NCBI RefSeq assembly: GCF_014199915.1
Contig: NZ_JACHOO010000002.1
Span: forward strand, 124,001 to 188,000
Direction of reading: 5' to 3'
Source: Prosthecomicrobium pneumaticum
GTDB lineage: Bacteria; Pseudomonadota; Alphaproteobacteria; Rhizobiales; Kaistiaceae
Length of the DNA stretch: 64,000 bases
Under the pieces are notes generated by a model. It saw only the letters and a program-made list of their open reading frames with translations. It ran no database searches and had not been told where the DNA came from. Positions 48,923 to 58,487 of the stretch are shown here, one piece after another. Each line of letters begins with the position of its first letter. The first letter of the stretch is position 1. Both the position numbers and the translations under genes were made by a program.

Positions 48923-48928
48923 TTTATA
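48923..48928 (-). promoter_or_regulatory. Candidate -10 box of a leaderless araC-type transcript
   Basis: TATAAA on the minus strand is 7 bases before the regulator's ATG, so transcription would begin at or next to the start codon. No good -35 box is seen. Confidence 0.4.
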
Positions 48929-48989
48929 GCATGGAAACGCCACGACCTCGCGCCTAATGTCGCGCCACATTCCACACCGAGGCTCGCCC

Positions 48990-50177
48990 ATGTCGGATCT
49001 GACCCTGCCCATTTCCCGCGCGACGCCCGAGCGGGCCGACGCCGCCTGGCCGGCCATCGTCTCGCTGTCGCTCGGCGTGTTCGGCCTCGTCACGGCCGAA
49101 TTCCTGCCGGCTTCGATCCTGACGCCGATGGCGGCGGATCTCTCGGTGAGCGAGGGCCTCGCCGGGCAGGCGGTGACCGCGACCGCGATCGTCGGCGCGA
49201 TCGCCGGGCCTGCCGTCGTGCTCGGCACCGGCCGGTTCGACCGGCGGATCGTGCTGCTCGCGCTCACCGTGCTGCTCGTCGTTTCCAACGCCATCGCGGC
49301 CACCGCCGAGAGCCTCGCGCCGCTCCTCGTCTCCCGCGTCCTGCTCGGTATCGGGCTCGGCGGCTTCTGGTCGATGTCGGCCGCCCTCGCCATGCGGCTC
49401 GCCCCGCCGGCCCTGATGCCGCGGGCGATGGCGGTGATCCTGACGGGCGTCTCGCTCGCCACGGTCTGCGCCGCGCCGGTCGGCGCCTTCATCGGCGACC
49501 GCTATGGCTGGCGGACGGCCTTCATCGTCGCCGGCGCCCTCGCCGTGCTCGCCCTCGTCGCGCAGCTCGCCACCGTACCCGCTCTGCCGCCGCGCGGCCG
49601 CGCGACGCTCGGCACCTTCGCCGCGCTCTTCCACCGGCCGGCGATCCGCGCCGGCCTGCTCGTCGTGCTGCTCGTCGTCTCGGCCCATTTCGCCGGCTTC
49701 ACCTATATCCGGCCCTTCCTCGAGAGCGTGCCGCGCATGCCGATCGAGACGATCTCGGCGACGCTTCTCGCCTTCGGCATCGGCGGCTTCTTCGGCAATC
49801 TCGCCGGCGGCGTGCTCGCCGGCCGCAGCGCGCCGCTCGCCGCCGCGGCGGCCGCGGCGCTGATCGCGCTCGGCGCCCTCGCCCTCGCCGCGCTCGGCGG
49901 CTCGGTCGGCATCGCCGCGGTGGCGACCGCGGTGTGGGGCTTCGGCTTCGGCGCCATCCCGGTCGCGGCGCAGAGCTGGATCACCCGCGCCGCCGCCGAT
50001 CAGGCGGAGAGTGCGGGCGGCCTGATGCTCGTCGCCTTCCAGGTGGCGATCACGCTCGGCGCGGGCACCGGCGGCCTGCTCGTCGACGGCTTCGGCCCGC
50101 TCGGCCCGATCGTCTACGGCGCCATGGCGGCGGCGATCGCCGCGACGACCGCCGTCCTCGCCCGCCGCCTCCGTTAG
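48990..50177 (+). CDS. MFS transporter, probable drug/sugar or nucleoside efflux
   Basis: The 395-residue protein has about twelve hydrophobic helices and the DHA1-type signature set, including VTAEFLPASILTPMAADLSVSEG, RVLLGIGLGGFWSMSAAL and GDRYGWRTAFIVAG. This pattern resembles the YdhP/NepI efflux group. It should export a small molecule across the inner membrane, with the divergent AraC protein as likely regulator. The ATG at 48990 has GAGG upstream; the frame extends back to 48957 without support. Confidence 0.88.
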   Translation: MSDLTLPISRATPERADAAWPAIVSLSLGVFGLVTAEFLPASILTPMAADLSVSEGLAGQAVTATAIVGAIAGPAVVLGTGRFDRRIVLLALTVLLVVSNAIAATAESLAPLLVSRVLLGIGLGGFWSMSAALAMRLAPPALMPRAMAVILTGVSLATVCAAPVGAFIGDRYGWRTAFIVAGALAVLALVAQLATVPALPPRGRATLGTFAALFHRPAIRAGLLVVLLVVSAHFAGFTYIRPFLESVPRMPIETISATLLAFGIGGFFGNLAGGVLAGRSAPLAAAAAAALIALGALALAALGGSVGIAAVATAVWGFGFGAIPVAAQSWITRAAADQAESAGGLMLVAFQVAITLGAGTGGLLVDGFGPLGPIVYGAMAAAIAATTAVLARRLR

Positions 50178-51544
50178 CAGGCAACCGGCAGGGGTCGCTT
50201 CCAGATCGAGCGCGCCGGGTACAGCCCTGCGACCGAGCATGCGCGGGGCGAAGGAGCGCAACGCAGGGCTCCCCCTCTCCCGCCGCGCGGGAGAGGAGAG
50301 GCGGAACGGGCTGAGCATGGCGGTCGGCAGATCGGCCGAACGGACACGGATGAGAGCGTCGGCCGGGCTCCCCCCTCTCCCGCTCCGCGGGAGAGGGTTG
50401 GGGTGAGGGCCTTCTCTCGGTTGACGAAGGAGAGCGCCCTCACCCTTCCGGCCTACGCGTCTCGGTCGCTGCCGCTCCCTGCGACGCCAAGGCCGGAAGC
50501 CCTCTCCCGCGCGGCGGGAGAGGGGGCCGGTCCGCAGAGTTTGCGCACCTCGATCCGGCGCGGCTCGACCGTCGCGACGATCTCGTAATGGTTGGTCTGG
50601 ACGATCGCGGTGATGGCGCGCGGCCATCCGCATGCCCACCATCACGATTATGGATGCCGGCACGGAGGCCGGCATGACGGATGGAGGGGACCGTTCAAGA
50701 AGCGACAGCAGGCTCAGGGCGCCAGAACACCCTTTCCACCCGAGTACCCTTCCACCCCCCGAGCACCCGTCACCCCGGCCTCTGTGCCGGGGTCCATAAT
50801 CGTGACGCGGCGCGAGCGGCAGCACCACCGCCCCGCCGAACCCGTGGCCGCTTGCGGCAAGGCCGCGGGGATGGCGCGCGGCCATCCGGAAGGCCGACAG
50901 TCACGATTATGGATGCCGGCACGGAGGCCGGCATGACGGGTGGAGGGAACCGCTCGAGAAGCGACAGCAGGCTCAGGGCGTCAGAACACCCTTGCCTCGC
51001 GAGCACCCCCCGAGCACCCTTCCACCCGCCCGAGCACCCGTCACCCCGGCCTCCGTGCCGGGGTCCATAATCGTGACGCGGGGCGAACGGCACCACCACC
51101 GCCCCGCCGACCCCGTGGCCCCTTGCGGCAAGCCGCGGGGATGGCGCGCGGCCGTCCGGAAGGCCGACCGGCACGATTATGGATGCCGGCACGGAGGCCG
51201 GCATGACGGATGGAGGGGACCGTGCAGAAGCGACAGCAGGTTCAGGGCGTCAGAACACCCTTTCCGCCCGAGCACCCTTCCACCCCCCCGAGCACCCGTC
51301 ACCCCGGCCTCCGTGCCGGGGTCCATAATCGTGACGCGGCGCGAGCGGCACCACCATCGCCCCGCCGAACGCATGGCCCCTTGCGGCGAGGCCGCGGGGA
51401 TGGCGCGCGGCCGTCCGGAAGGCCGACCGGCACGATTATGGATGCCGGCACGGAGGCCGGAATGACGGGTGGAGGGAACCGCTCGAGAAGCGACAGCAGG
51501 CTCAGGGCGCCAGAACACCCTTCCCCCGAGCATCCCTAGAATGC
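50178..51544. repeat. Repeat region: dispersed elements followed by a second tandem array
   Basis: No gene is supported in these 1367 bases. From 50271 to about 50525 lie elements of the GGGAGAGGG/GGGTGAGGG family. From 50641 to about 51536 there is an array whose core GATTATGGATGCCGGCACGG begins at 50646, 50905, 51175 and 51434 (periods 259, 270, 259). Each unit then has GAAGCGACAGCAGG, a variable CCCTTCCACCC...GAGCACCC stretch, the inverted partner CACCCGTCACCCCGGCC...GTGACG, and a GCGCGCGGCC box. The palindromic cores match the 19-20 kb array but the linking DNA is different, so the two arrays amplified independently. Confidence 0.85.
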
Positions 51545-53089
51545 TCAGCCGGCGAGCGCGCGCGCCTTCGCCGCCGCCGGCGGCATGCGGAGCGGCAGAT
51601 GGCCGGCGTCGACGGTCTGCCCCGTCGCCGTCGCGTGCATCGCGTCGAGCCAGGGCCGCACGGTCGCGGCGTGCCGGCTCATCGCGGGGCACTCGTCGCG
51701 GCGGAAGGCCTCGGCGGCCTCGACGATCTCCGCCCGCACCGCATCCTCGTCGGCGAGCGTCAGCCGCCGCTCCCGCATCACGACGCGACCGGCGATGATC
51801 GAGGTGCGGACCGCCTCGGACGCGGCGCTGAAGGCGATCTGCTGCACCGGATCGTGCAACGGGATGAAACCCCATTCGTACCGGTCGAGCAGGATCACAT
51901 CGGCCTGCATGCCCGCTTCGAGCGCGCCGACCTCCTTCTCCATCAGGCTCGAGCGCGCGCCGGCACGGGTCGCCATCTCCATCACGTCGTGCGCGGAAAC
52001 CCATTCGCGATAATCGTGCGTGCCGATCTTGTGCAGCATCGCCGCCGCCTTGAAGGCCTGGAACATATCCGCCGTGTCGGCCGAGGCGACGCCGTCGCAG
52101 CCGAGCGCGACATTGACGCCGGCCCGCTTCAGGAGCCGCACCGGCGCGACGCCCGAACCGAGCTTCAGATTGGCGAGCGGGTTGTGGGTGATCGAGCAGC
52201 CCGCCTCGCCCATGATCGCGATGTCGCGCTCGGAGAGCCAGATCGCGTGGTTCATGGTGAGCCGGTGCGTCATGCAGCCGACATCCTTCAGATACTGAAC
52301 CAGCGTGCGGCCGTATTTCTCCGCGCCGGTGACGGCCTGCGTCTTCGTCTCGAGCACATGGCAGTGGATCGGCAGGTCGAGGCTCTCCGACAGGGCCGCG
52401 ACCTCCTCGAGCAGGGCGGCGGAGCAGCGCTGCGGCCCGCAGGGGCCGAGGATGATCCGCATATTGTCCCGGCCGTGCCAGAGCGCCCGGAGTTCCTCGA
52501 AGAGCGCGATCTGGTCGGCGCGGCCGGGCAGAGGCAGCGCATCGAGCGCGGCGACGAGGTCGGCCGGCATCGACCGGCGCAGATAAGGCAGGCTGTCGCA
52601 GAACTTTTCGTCCCACATCGAAGCGGTGATCCAGCCGCGCAGGCCGAGATCGCGATAGGCGCTCGCGGTCGCGTCGACCATATCGGGCGTGAAGGCGAGA
52701 TTGATCACGTCGTCCTGCAGGGTCGTCACGCCCGAGCGGATCGAGACGATGCCGACGAGAAGCGCGCGCAGATATTTGGCGCGCTTCGACAGGCCCGATC
52801 GGTGGAAGGGCGGGTAGACCTCGGAAAGCCAGATCTCGAGCGGCAGGTTGTCGTAGCGCCCCATCTCGAACCCCTCGTTCGAGTGCATGTGGGCGTCGAC
52901 GAAGCCGGGCATGACGATGCGGTTGCCGGCCTCGATCACCTCGAGATCGGGGTGGGCCGCCGCCTCGCGCGACAGGTCGGCGCCGACCGCGGCGATACGG
53001 TCGCCGACGATCAGCACGTCGCCGCGTTCGTGGATTGTGCCGGCCGCGTCATTGGTGACGATGTGGCCCTGGCGGATCAGGATGGACAT
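51545..53089 (-). CDS. ATZ/TRZ-type amidohydrolase (deaminase-like)
   Basis: The 514-residue metal-dependent hydrolase has H67 and H69 (VDAHMHS), H244 and E247 (IHCHVLE), H281 (MNHAIWLSERD), H302 (ITHNPLANLKLGSG) and D332 (LGCDG). This is the residue set of cytosine/guanine deaminase and atrazine-hydrolase relatives. The likely reaction is hydrolytic deamination or amide/imine cleavage of a heterocycle. It is divergent from a LysR gene and next to the nucleoside-like operon, which together suggest a nucleobase or similar ring. The ATG at 53089 begins the conserved domain. Confidence 0.88.
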   Translation of the reverse strand: MSILIRQGHIVTNDAAGTIHERGDVLIVGDRIAAVGADLSREAAAHPDLEVIEAGNRIVMPGFVDAHMHSNEGFEMGRYDNLPLEIWLSEVYPPFHRSGLSKRAKYLRALLVGIVSIRSGVTTLQDDVINLAFTPDMVDATASAYRDLGLRGWITASMWDEKFCDSLPYLRRSMPADLVAALDALPLPGRADQIALFEELRALWHGRDNMRIILGPCGPQRCSAALLEEVAALSESLDLPIHCHVLETKTQAVTGAEKYGRTLVQYLKDVGCMTHRLTMNHAIWLSERDIAIMGEAGCSITHNPLANLKLGSGVAPVRLLKRAGVNVALGCDGVASADTADMFQAFKAAAMLHKIGTHDYREWVSAHDVMEMATRAGARSSLMEKEVGALEAGMQADVILLDRYEWGFIPLHDPVQQIAFSAASEAVRTSIIAGRVVMRERRLTLADEDAVRAEIVEAAEAFRRDECPAMSRHAATVRPWLDAMHATATGQTVDAGHLPLRMPPAAAKARALAG

Positions 53090-53435
53090 CAGGTGCGCCT
53101 CGCGAAGAAAGGGCGGCGACGCGCCAAGGCGCCGCGTGCCGGTTTCCATGGTTTCCGGGAGGACGGAGGGATCTCGATCCCTCGAGCCGACGGCTTCGCG
53201 GCCATGGCCTCCGGGAGGAGACGGCCGCGTGGTCCGCCGCCGGACGAGCAAGAGCCGCGCCAGCGCACCGGGCGCCCGGCCGTCGCCGCCGGCCGGGCAG
53301 GAGGGCCGGCACGGTTGATCAAGGATTGAGCAGGGCGCCTCACGCTTCGTCCGAAGGATCCGCCGGCGGCGGCTGGCACGGCGCATGCTTCCCGGCCCGC
53401 AGCGCCACCAGACGAAAAGCCGAGGAGGCCCGGCG
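53090..53435. other. Divergent promoter region between amidohydrolase and LysR genes
   Basis: The 346 bases hold no supported gene. The notable feature is the perfect palindrome at 53166-53183; the rest is G+C-rich without recognisable promoter boxes. The region presumably contains the LysR-controlled promoters for both directions. Confidence 0.4.
53166..53183. promoter_or_regulatory. 18-bp palindrome, candidate LysR operator
   Basis: GAGGGATC-TC-GATCCCTC has perfect 8-bp arms around a 2-base centre, 76 bases upstream of the amidohydrolase start. It is a plausible binding site for the adjacent LysR protein, though it lacks a classic T-N11-A layout. Confidence 0.4.
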
Positions 53436-54413
53436 ATGAAGGTCCAGGACGCGCCGCTCGACCTGCGGCTGATGCGTCTCGCCCATCTGCTGCTCACCGA
53501 AGGGAGCGTTTCGCGCACCGCGCTCCTGACCGGGCAGAGCCAGCCGGCGGTGAGCGCCGCGCTGAAGCGGCTGCGCCAGATCACCGGCGATCCCCTTCTG
53601 GTGCGCAGCGGCGCCCGGCTGGTGCCGACCGAGCGCGGGCTCGAATTCCGCGACGGTCTCGGCCGGATCCTGGACGAAATGGACCGGCTGCTCGATGCGG
53701 CCGAGGCCTTCGCACCGGCGGCGCAGCGCGGGCGGCTCCGCATCCTCGCCGCCAATTGCTACGGCACCTTCCTGATGCCGCGCATCGTCGAGCTCGCCCG
53801 CCGAGCGGCGCCCGACATCGAGGTGCATTTCGGACGCATGCCGGAGGATGGCGACATCCTCCGCCCGCTCGAACAGGGCGAACTCGATCTCGTCATCGGG
53901 AACGGCCCGGTGCCCCCCGACAGCCTGCGCATGGCGCCGCTCTTCGACAGCGAGATCGTCTGCATGATGCGGCCGGCCCATCCGCTCGCCCGGCGGACGC
54001 GGCTGACCATGGCCGAGTATCTCGACCTCGACCACCTCTCGCCGACCGCCATCAAGGGCGGTGCGCTCAATCCGATCAGCGGCCGGCTCGGCCAGCTCGG
54101 CCTGCACCGCCGGGTCGCGGTGACGGTGCCGGAATACAATGCCGTGCCCTATGTTCTGGCGCGCAACGACGTGGTCTTCACCACCGGGAGGGCCTTCGCC
54201 GAGCATGTCGCGGCGCAGATGCCGCTCGCCCTCGTCGGCGCGCCGCGCGAGTTCGGGCCGATGCGCTTCTACATGCTGTGGCACGAGCGGGCGCACCAGT
54301 CCGGCGCCGGCCGCTGGCTGCGCGGCCTCGTCCGGCAGGCGGCGGCGGACATGAACGCCGAGGCCCCGTTTCCCGGCGGAGCAGCGCGCCACCCCATAAG
54401 CGCCGGCGTATAG
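53436..54413 (+). CDS. LysR family transcriptional regulator
   Basis: The 325-residue protein has the LysR N-terminal helix-turn-helix (LAHLLLTEGSVSRTALLTG, SQPAVSAALKRLRQ) followed by PLLVRSGARLVPTERG and the two-lobed effector domain (RILAANCYGTFLMPR, DLVIGNGPVPPDSL, VPEYNAVPYVLARND). It is related to the NodD/PcpR side of the family. The ATG at 53436 has GAGGAGG 7 bases upstream. Position between the amidohydrolase gene and the nucleoside-like operon makes both likely targets. Confidence 0.93.
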   Translation: MKVQDAPLDLRLMRLAHLLLTEGSVSRTALLTGQSQPAVSAALKRLRQITGDPLLVRSGARLVPTERGLEFRDGLGRILDEMDRLLDAAEAFAPAAQRGRLRILAANCYGTFLMPRIVELARRAAPDIEVHFGRMPEDGDILRPLEQGELDLVIGNGPVPPDSLRMAPLFDSEIVCMMRPAHPLARRTRLTMAEYLDLDHLSPTAIKGGALNPISGRLGQLGLHRRVAVTVPEYNAVPYVLARNDVVFTTGRAFAEHVAAQMPLALVGAPREFGPMRFYMLWHERAHQSGAGRWLRGLVRQAAADMNAEAPFPGGAARHPISAGV

Positions 54414-54500
54414 ACTCTATTCCGCCCGCCCGTCTCGCCAGCTCTCCCGCCCTCATTTTCAATCGGGGCGAAAAGGCCGGGCGAGCGACGAGGCGAATCC

Positions 54501-56027
54501 ATGTTGATGCACCAGCTCCTGCTGCGCGGCGCGGAACGGCGGCCGGACAAGCTCGCCTTTCGCTGGGTCGATCGAGATCGCGCCGTCAGCTATGCCGAGG
54601 CCGTCGCCGGCATGGAGGCCTTCGCCGGCGCGCTCGCCGATGCCGGCATCGGCCCGGGTGACCGGGTCACGGTCGTCGCCCATAACGGGCTCGACTACCT
54701 GCTCACCCTCTTCGCCGCCTGGCGGCTCGGCGCGATCGCCGCGCTCGTCAATGTCCGCTTCGCCGACGAGCTCGACTATTATTTCGACGACCACCGGCCG
54801 AAGGTGATCGTCTACACGCACGACCTGCACGACAAGGTCCGTGCCGCGGCACAGAAGACGCCGGGCGTCGCCGCCCTCCTCTGCATGGACGGGCCGAAGG
54901 ACGGCGCGCTGTCGCTGCCCGAGATGGTCGCGGCGCGCCTTCCCGTGCCCGACGATCCGTGGGACGAGGACGCGATCGCGCATCTCTCCTACACATCCGG
55001 CACGACGGGCCGGCCGAAGGGTGCCTGCCTCGCGCACGAGCCGACCGTGCGGGCGGCGCGTTGCATCGCCGAGCGGCTGCGGATCGGCGCGGACGACGTC
55101 TCCTTCGGGCCGACGGCACTGTCGAGTTCCTACCAGCTCGTCGGCAACCTGCTGCCGCAGCTCGACCGCACGGCGTCGATCCACGTCATGGGCCGCTGGA
55201 CGCAGGCGACCGGCTGGGACGCGGTCGACGCGGCCGGCGCGACCATGCTGATCGCCAACCCGCCGGTGCTCGAGGAACTGCTCACCGAAAGTGGCCTCCG
55301 CGGCCGGTCGCCGGGGCGGCTGCGCGTCGCGGTGTCGGGCGGCGGGCCGGTGCCGCCGACGTTGAAGAAGGGACTGCGCGACACGCTCGGCCTGCCGCTC
55401 GCCGAGAGCTACGGCCAGAGCGAGCTCGGCGGCTTCGTCGGGCTCGGCGCGCCCGAGATCGAGCCGGACGACGGACGGCTGATGCGCATCGGTCCGCCGC
55501 TGCCGGACAAGGAAGTGGCGGTGTTCGATCTCGAGGACCGACCGCTCGGACCCGGTGCCGTCGGCGAACTGGTGCTGCGCGGCGGCTTCATGAAGGGCTA
55601 TTGGGGCCGGCCGGAGAAGACGGCGGAGGCGACCCGCGGCGGCTGGCTGCGCACCGGCGACATCGGCTTCATCGACCGCGACGGCTGCGTCACGCTGCGC
55701 GGCCGGCGGTCCGAGCTGATCCCCGTCGCCGGCGTCTCCTGGTATCCGCGCGATGTCGAGGAGGCTCTGTGCGGCCTCGCCGGCATCCGCCAGGCCGCAC
55801 TGATCGGCATCGCCGACGCCGCGCTCGGCCGGCGACCGCTCGCCTTCGTGACGCTCGCCGAGGGCGCGCAGGCCGATCCCGCCACGATGAGGGATGCGAT
55901 CGCCGGCACGGTCGCCTACGATCTCGCCGTGCTCGAGATCCGGATCACCGACAGCCTGCCGATGACGCCGACGGGCAAGATCTCGAAGGCGCAGCTCGCC
56001 GAACGCGTGGAGCGCGGCACGAACTGA
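54501..56027 (+). CDS. AMP-dependent acyl-CoA synthetase/ligase
   Basis: The 508-residue enzyme has the adenylate-forming motif YTSGTTGRPKG (164-174), the later ESYGQSELGGF and WLRTGDIG blocks, and the C-terminal PTGKISK carrying the acyl-adenylation lysine. The hinge reads RRSELIPVAGVSWYPRDVE, a departure from the usual GGxNIxPxE, which may reflect an unusual acid substrate. It would activate a carboxylic acid to a CoA thioester. It precedes the PotD-like binding-protein gene by 78 bases on the same strand, so it may belong to the same operon. Confidence 0.88.
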   Translation: MLMHQLLLRGAERRPDKLAFRWVDRDRAVSYAEAVAGMEAFAGALADAGIGPGDRVTVVAHNGLDYLLTLFAAWRLGAIAALVNVRFADELDYYFDDHRPKVIVYTHDLHDKVRAAAQKTPGVAALLCMDGPKDGALSLPEMVAARLPVPDDPWDEDAIAHLSYTSGTTGRPKGACLAHEPTVRAARCIAERLRIGADDVSFGPTALSSSYQLVGNLLPQLDRTASIHVMGRWTQATGWDAVDAAGATMLIANPPVLEELLTESGLRGRSPGRLRVAVSGGGPVPPTLKKGLRDTLGLPLAESYGQSELGGFVGLGAPEIEPDDGRLMRIGPPLPDKEVAVFDLEDRPLGPGAVGELVLRGGFMKGYWGRPEKTAEATRGGWLRTGDIGFIDRDGCVTLRGRRSELIPVAGVSWYPRDVEEALCGLAGIRQAALIGIADAALGRRPLAFVTLAEGAQADPATMRDAIAGTVAYDLAVLEIRITDSLPMTPTGKISKAQLAERVERGTN

Positions 56028-56105
56028 AGGAGGCGATGCCGGGACGCAAAAGGTCCTCGCCCGGGGCCGTCGAGACGAAGGACCGTCTTTCCAGAGGGAC
56101 TGAAC

Positions 56106-57140
56106 ATGAACGCGAAACGACTGATCGGGAGCCTCGCGCTCCTTCTCTCCGCGGCCGTCCTGCCGGGCGCCGCATCGGCACAGGACGGCGCCGGCAAGAC
56201 GCTGGTCGTCGGCACCTGGGGCGGCGACATCGAGCGGCTGCTGAAGCAGAACGCCGCCGGCCCGCTCGAGGCCGACACCGGCGCCAAGGTCGAGTTCCTG
56301 CTCGGCGGCAGCGGCGACCGCGTCTCGAAGATCTATGCGGAACGCTCCAACCCGACCATGGACGTCGCCTTCGTCAACATCTACGAGGCGCCGCAGCTCC
56401 TGAAGGACGGTCTCGTCGAGGCGCCCGATCCCGACAGCGCGATGTTCAAGGACGTCTGGGACGGGATGAACAAGGGCTGCTACGCCATGTCCCTCGTCGG
56501 CCTCGGCATCGCCTACAACAAGGAGGCCTTCGCCACCCCGCCGGAATGGGCGGACCTGTGGAAGCCGGAATATAAGGGCAAGATCGCGCAGGCGACCTAT
56601 CCCGGCTCGGAAGGCGACGGCATCCTCGGCGTCGCGGCCCGGCTCGCCGGCAAGGACGAGCACGATGCCGACGCCGCGTTCAAGAAGCTCGCCGAACTCG
56701 GGCCGCCCGCCCTCACCTATACGAGCCTCGACGAGGTGTTCGCGCAGATGGATGCCGGCGAGGTCGTCGCCGCACCGATGATCAGCGGCTATGTGCTCGC
56801 CGGCCTCAAGCAGTGGAAGAACATCGGCTTCTCCTTCCCGAAGAGCCCCGGCCCCGTGCTCGTCCGCGACATGGTCTGCATCGTCAAGGGCGCGCCCAAC
56901 CCCGATCTCGCCAAGCGTTTCGTGGCGCTGGCGCTCGGCGTCAAGAACCAGACCGACTATGCCGAGCAGCTCTATTTCGGCCCGACCAACAAGACCGTGA
57001 AGCTGTCGCCGGAAGTGTCCGCCGACGTGATCGACAAGCCCGAGGAGGTCGACTCCCTGCTCCAGCTCGACTGGCCCTATGTGATCGAGCAGCGCGCCGC
57101 CTGGACCGAGCGCTGGAACAAGGAAATCCTCGGTCAGTAG
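56106..57140 (+). CDS. PotD-like ABC transporter substrate-binding protein
   Basis: The 344-residue periplasmic protein has a Sec signal (hydrophobic run from about 6, ASA cleavage near 26) and the spermidine/putrescine-type binding fold (LVVGTWGGDIERLLKQNA, FVNIYEAPQLLKDGLVE, YAMSLVGLGIAYNKEAF, WADLWKPEYKGKIA). Such proteins bind polyamines, thiamine-like compounds or other small cations, and some bind nucleosides or purine-like ligands. It feeds the PotB/C-like permeases downstream, but 486 bases of repeats separate it from them. Confidence 0.9.
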   Translation: MNAKRLIGSLALLLSAAVLPGAASAQDGAGKTLVVGTWGGDIERLLKQNAAGPLEADTGAKVEFLLGGSGDRVSKIYAERSNPTMDVAFVNIYEAPQLLKDGLVEAPDPDSAMFKDVWDGMNKGCYAMSLVGLGIAYNKEAFATPPEWADLWKPEYKGKIAQATYPGSEGDGILGVAARLAGKDEHDADAAFKKLAELGPPALTYTSLDEVFAQMDAGEVVAAPMISGYVLAGLKQWKNIGFSFPKSPGPVLVRDMVCIVKGAPNPDLAKRFVALALGVKNQTDYAEQLYFGPTNKTVKLSPEVSADVIDKPEEVDSLLQLDWPYVIEQRAAWTERWNKEILGQ

Positions 57141-57626
57141 CCCGATCGACGTCTCGAGGTTCGGAACCTCCCTCTCCCGCTCGCGAGAGGGGGAGGTGAG
57201 CGCCAAGCCCCCTCTCCCGCTCCGCGGGAGAGGGTCGGGGTGAGGGCCTTTCTCCGGTCGGCGAAGAGGGCACCCTCACCCTTCGCATCTAGGCTCGGCT
57301 TCGCCTCGCCAAGAGGCGAAGCCCTCTCCCGCAAGCGGGAGAGGGTCGGGCGCACCAAGCCCCCGCTCGCGGGAGAGGGACGAGAGCACCAGGCCCCCTC
57401 TCCCGCTTCGCGGGAGAGGGTTGGGGTGAGGGCCTTCCTTCGGTTGGCGAAGAGGGCACCCTCACCCTTCCGGCCTAAGCATCTCGGCCGCGCCGCGGCC
57501 TGCGATGCCAAGGCCGAAAGCCCTCTCCCGCGAGCGGGAGAGGGGAATGCCCGGCCGCCGATCTCGATAGTCGGGGAGCTTCGCCGCGCCCCGGCAAACA
57601 CTCGCCCTCGACCAGCGGAACACCCG
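57141..57626. repeat. Repeat cluster between binding-protein and permease genes
   Basis: The interval contains no gene. Five or so CTCTCCCGC/GCGGGAGAG stems lie between 57168 and 57545, two of them in full elements with GGGGTGAGGGCC and CACCCTCACCCTTC boxes. They interrupt an otherwise overlapping operon exactly between the binding protein and its permeases. An effect on relative expression is inferred. Confidence 0.75.
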
Positions 57627-58487
57627 ATGAAGCGCCCCGATCCCGCCGTTCTGCTGCTCACACCGGCGCTCCTATTGACCGGCGTCGTGTTCCTCGCGCC
57701 GTTCGGTCTGCTCGTCGCGACCGGGTTCTGGTCCCAGCCGAAGGGCTCGCTGATCGTCGAGCGGAGCTTCACGCTCGACAATTACGTCCGCATCGCGGCC
57801 GACCTCTATTACTGGCGCGGCCTCGGCCGGACGCTCGGCCTGAGCGCGGCGACCACGATCCTCTGCCTCCTCATCGGCTTTCCCGTCGCGCAGTGGCTGG
57901 TGCGCCGCGCACGACGCACGCGCGCCCTCGTCACCGCGCTCATCCTGGTGCCGCTCGTCTGCGGCGCGCTGCTGCCGACGCTCGGCCTCGTCAACATCCT
58001 CGGCACGCTCGGCGTCCTCAATGGAACGCTGAAGGCGCTCGGCCTGATCGACCGGTCGATCCCCTTCCTCGGCAACGATTCCGGCATCCTGATCGGCCTC
58101 GTGCAATCCTTCCTGCCGCTGATGATCCTGCCGCTCGCCACCGTGCTCGACCGGTTGCCCGTGAGCCTCGAGGAGGCGGCGATGTCGCTCGGGGCGACGC
58201 GACCGAAGGTCTGGCGCCGGGTGATCCTGCCGCTCGCCGCGCCCGGCATGCTCGCCGGTGCGCTGCTCGTCTTCTGCGCCGCGCTCACCTCCTTCGTGAC
58301 GCCGCAGATCCTCGGCCAGGGCAAGGTCGCGACCTTCGCGACGATCGCCTATCAGCAGGCGGCGCTGGTGCTCGACTGGCCCTTCGCCTCGGCGCTCGCC
58401 GTCGTCATGCTCGCGCTGATCGGCGCCGCCGGTCTCCTCGTCGCGCTCGGCCGGCGCGCCCTTCTCGCCGCGGAGCGGGCGCCGTGA
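57627..58487 (+). CDS. PotB-like ABC transporter permease
   Basis: The 286-residue membrane protein has about six hydrophobic helices and the EAA loop of the spermidine/putrescine permease family (EEAAMSLGATRPKVWRRVILPLAAPG). FLAPFGLLVATGFW near the start matches PotB. The longer frame from 57240 is repeat DNA and not real. The stop overlaps the next permease's GTG start (GTGA), so the two are translated together as a heterodimer. Confidence 0.92.
   Translation: MKRPDPAVLLLTPALLLTGVVFLAPFGLLVATGFWSQPKGSLIVERSFTLDNYVRIAADLYYWRGLGRTLGLSAATTILCLLIGFPVAQWLVRRARRTRALVTALILVPLVCGALLPTLGLVNILGTLGVLNGTLKALGLIDRSIPFLGNDSGILIGLVQSFLPLMILPLATVLDRLPVSLEEAAMSLGATRPKVWRRVILPLAAPGMLAGALLVFCAALTSFVTPQILGQGKVATFATIAYQQAALVLDWPFASALAVVMLALIGAAGLLVALGRRALLAAERAP

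Noticed and set aside
50641-51540. Possible CRISPR array
   Set aside because: The period is 259-270 bases and the units are wholly repeated, with no 25-40 base repeat alternating with unique spacers and no cas genes nearby. The same holds for 18.9-20.3 kb.
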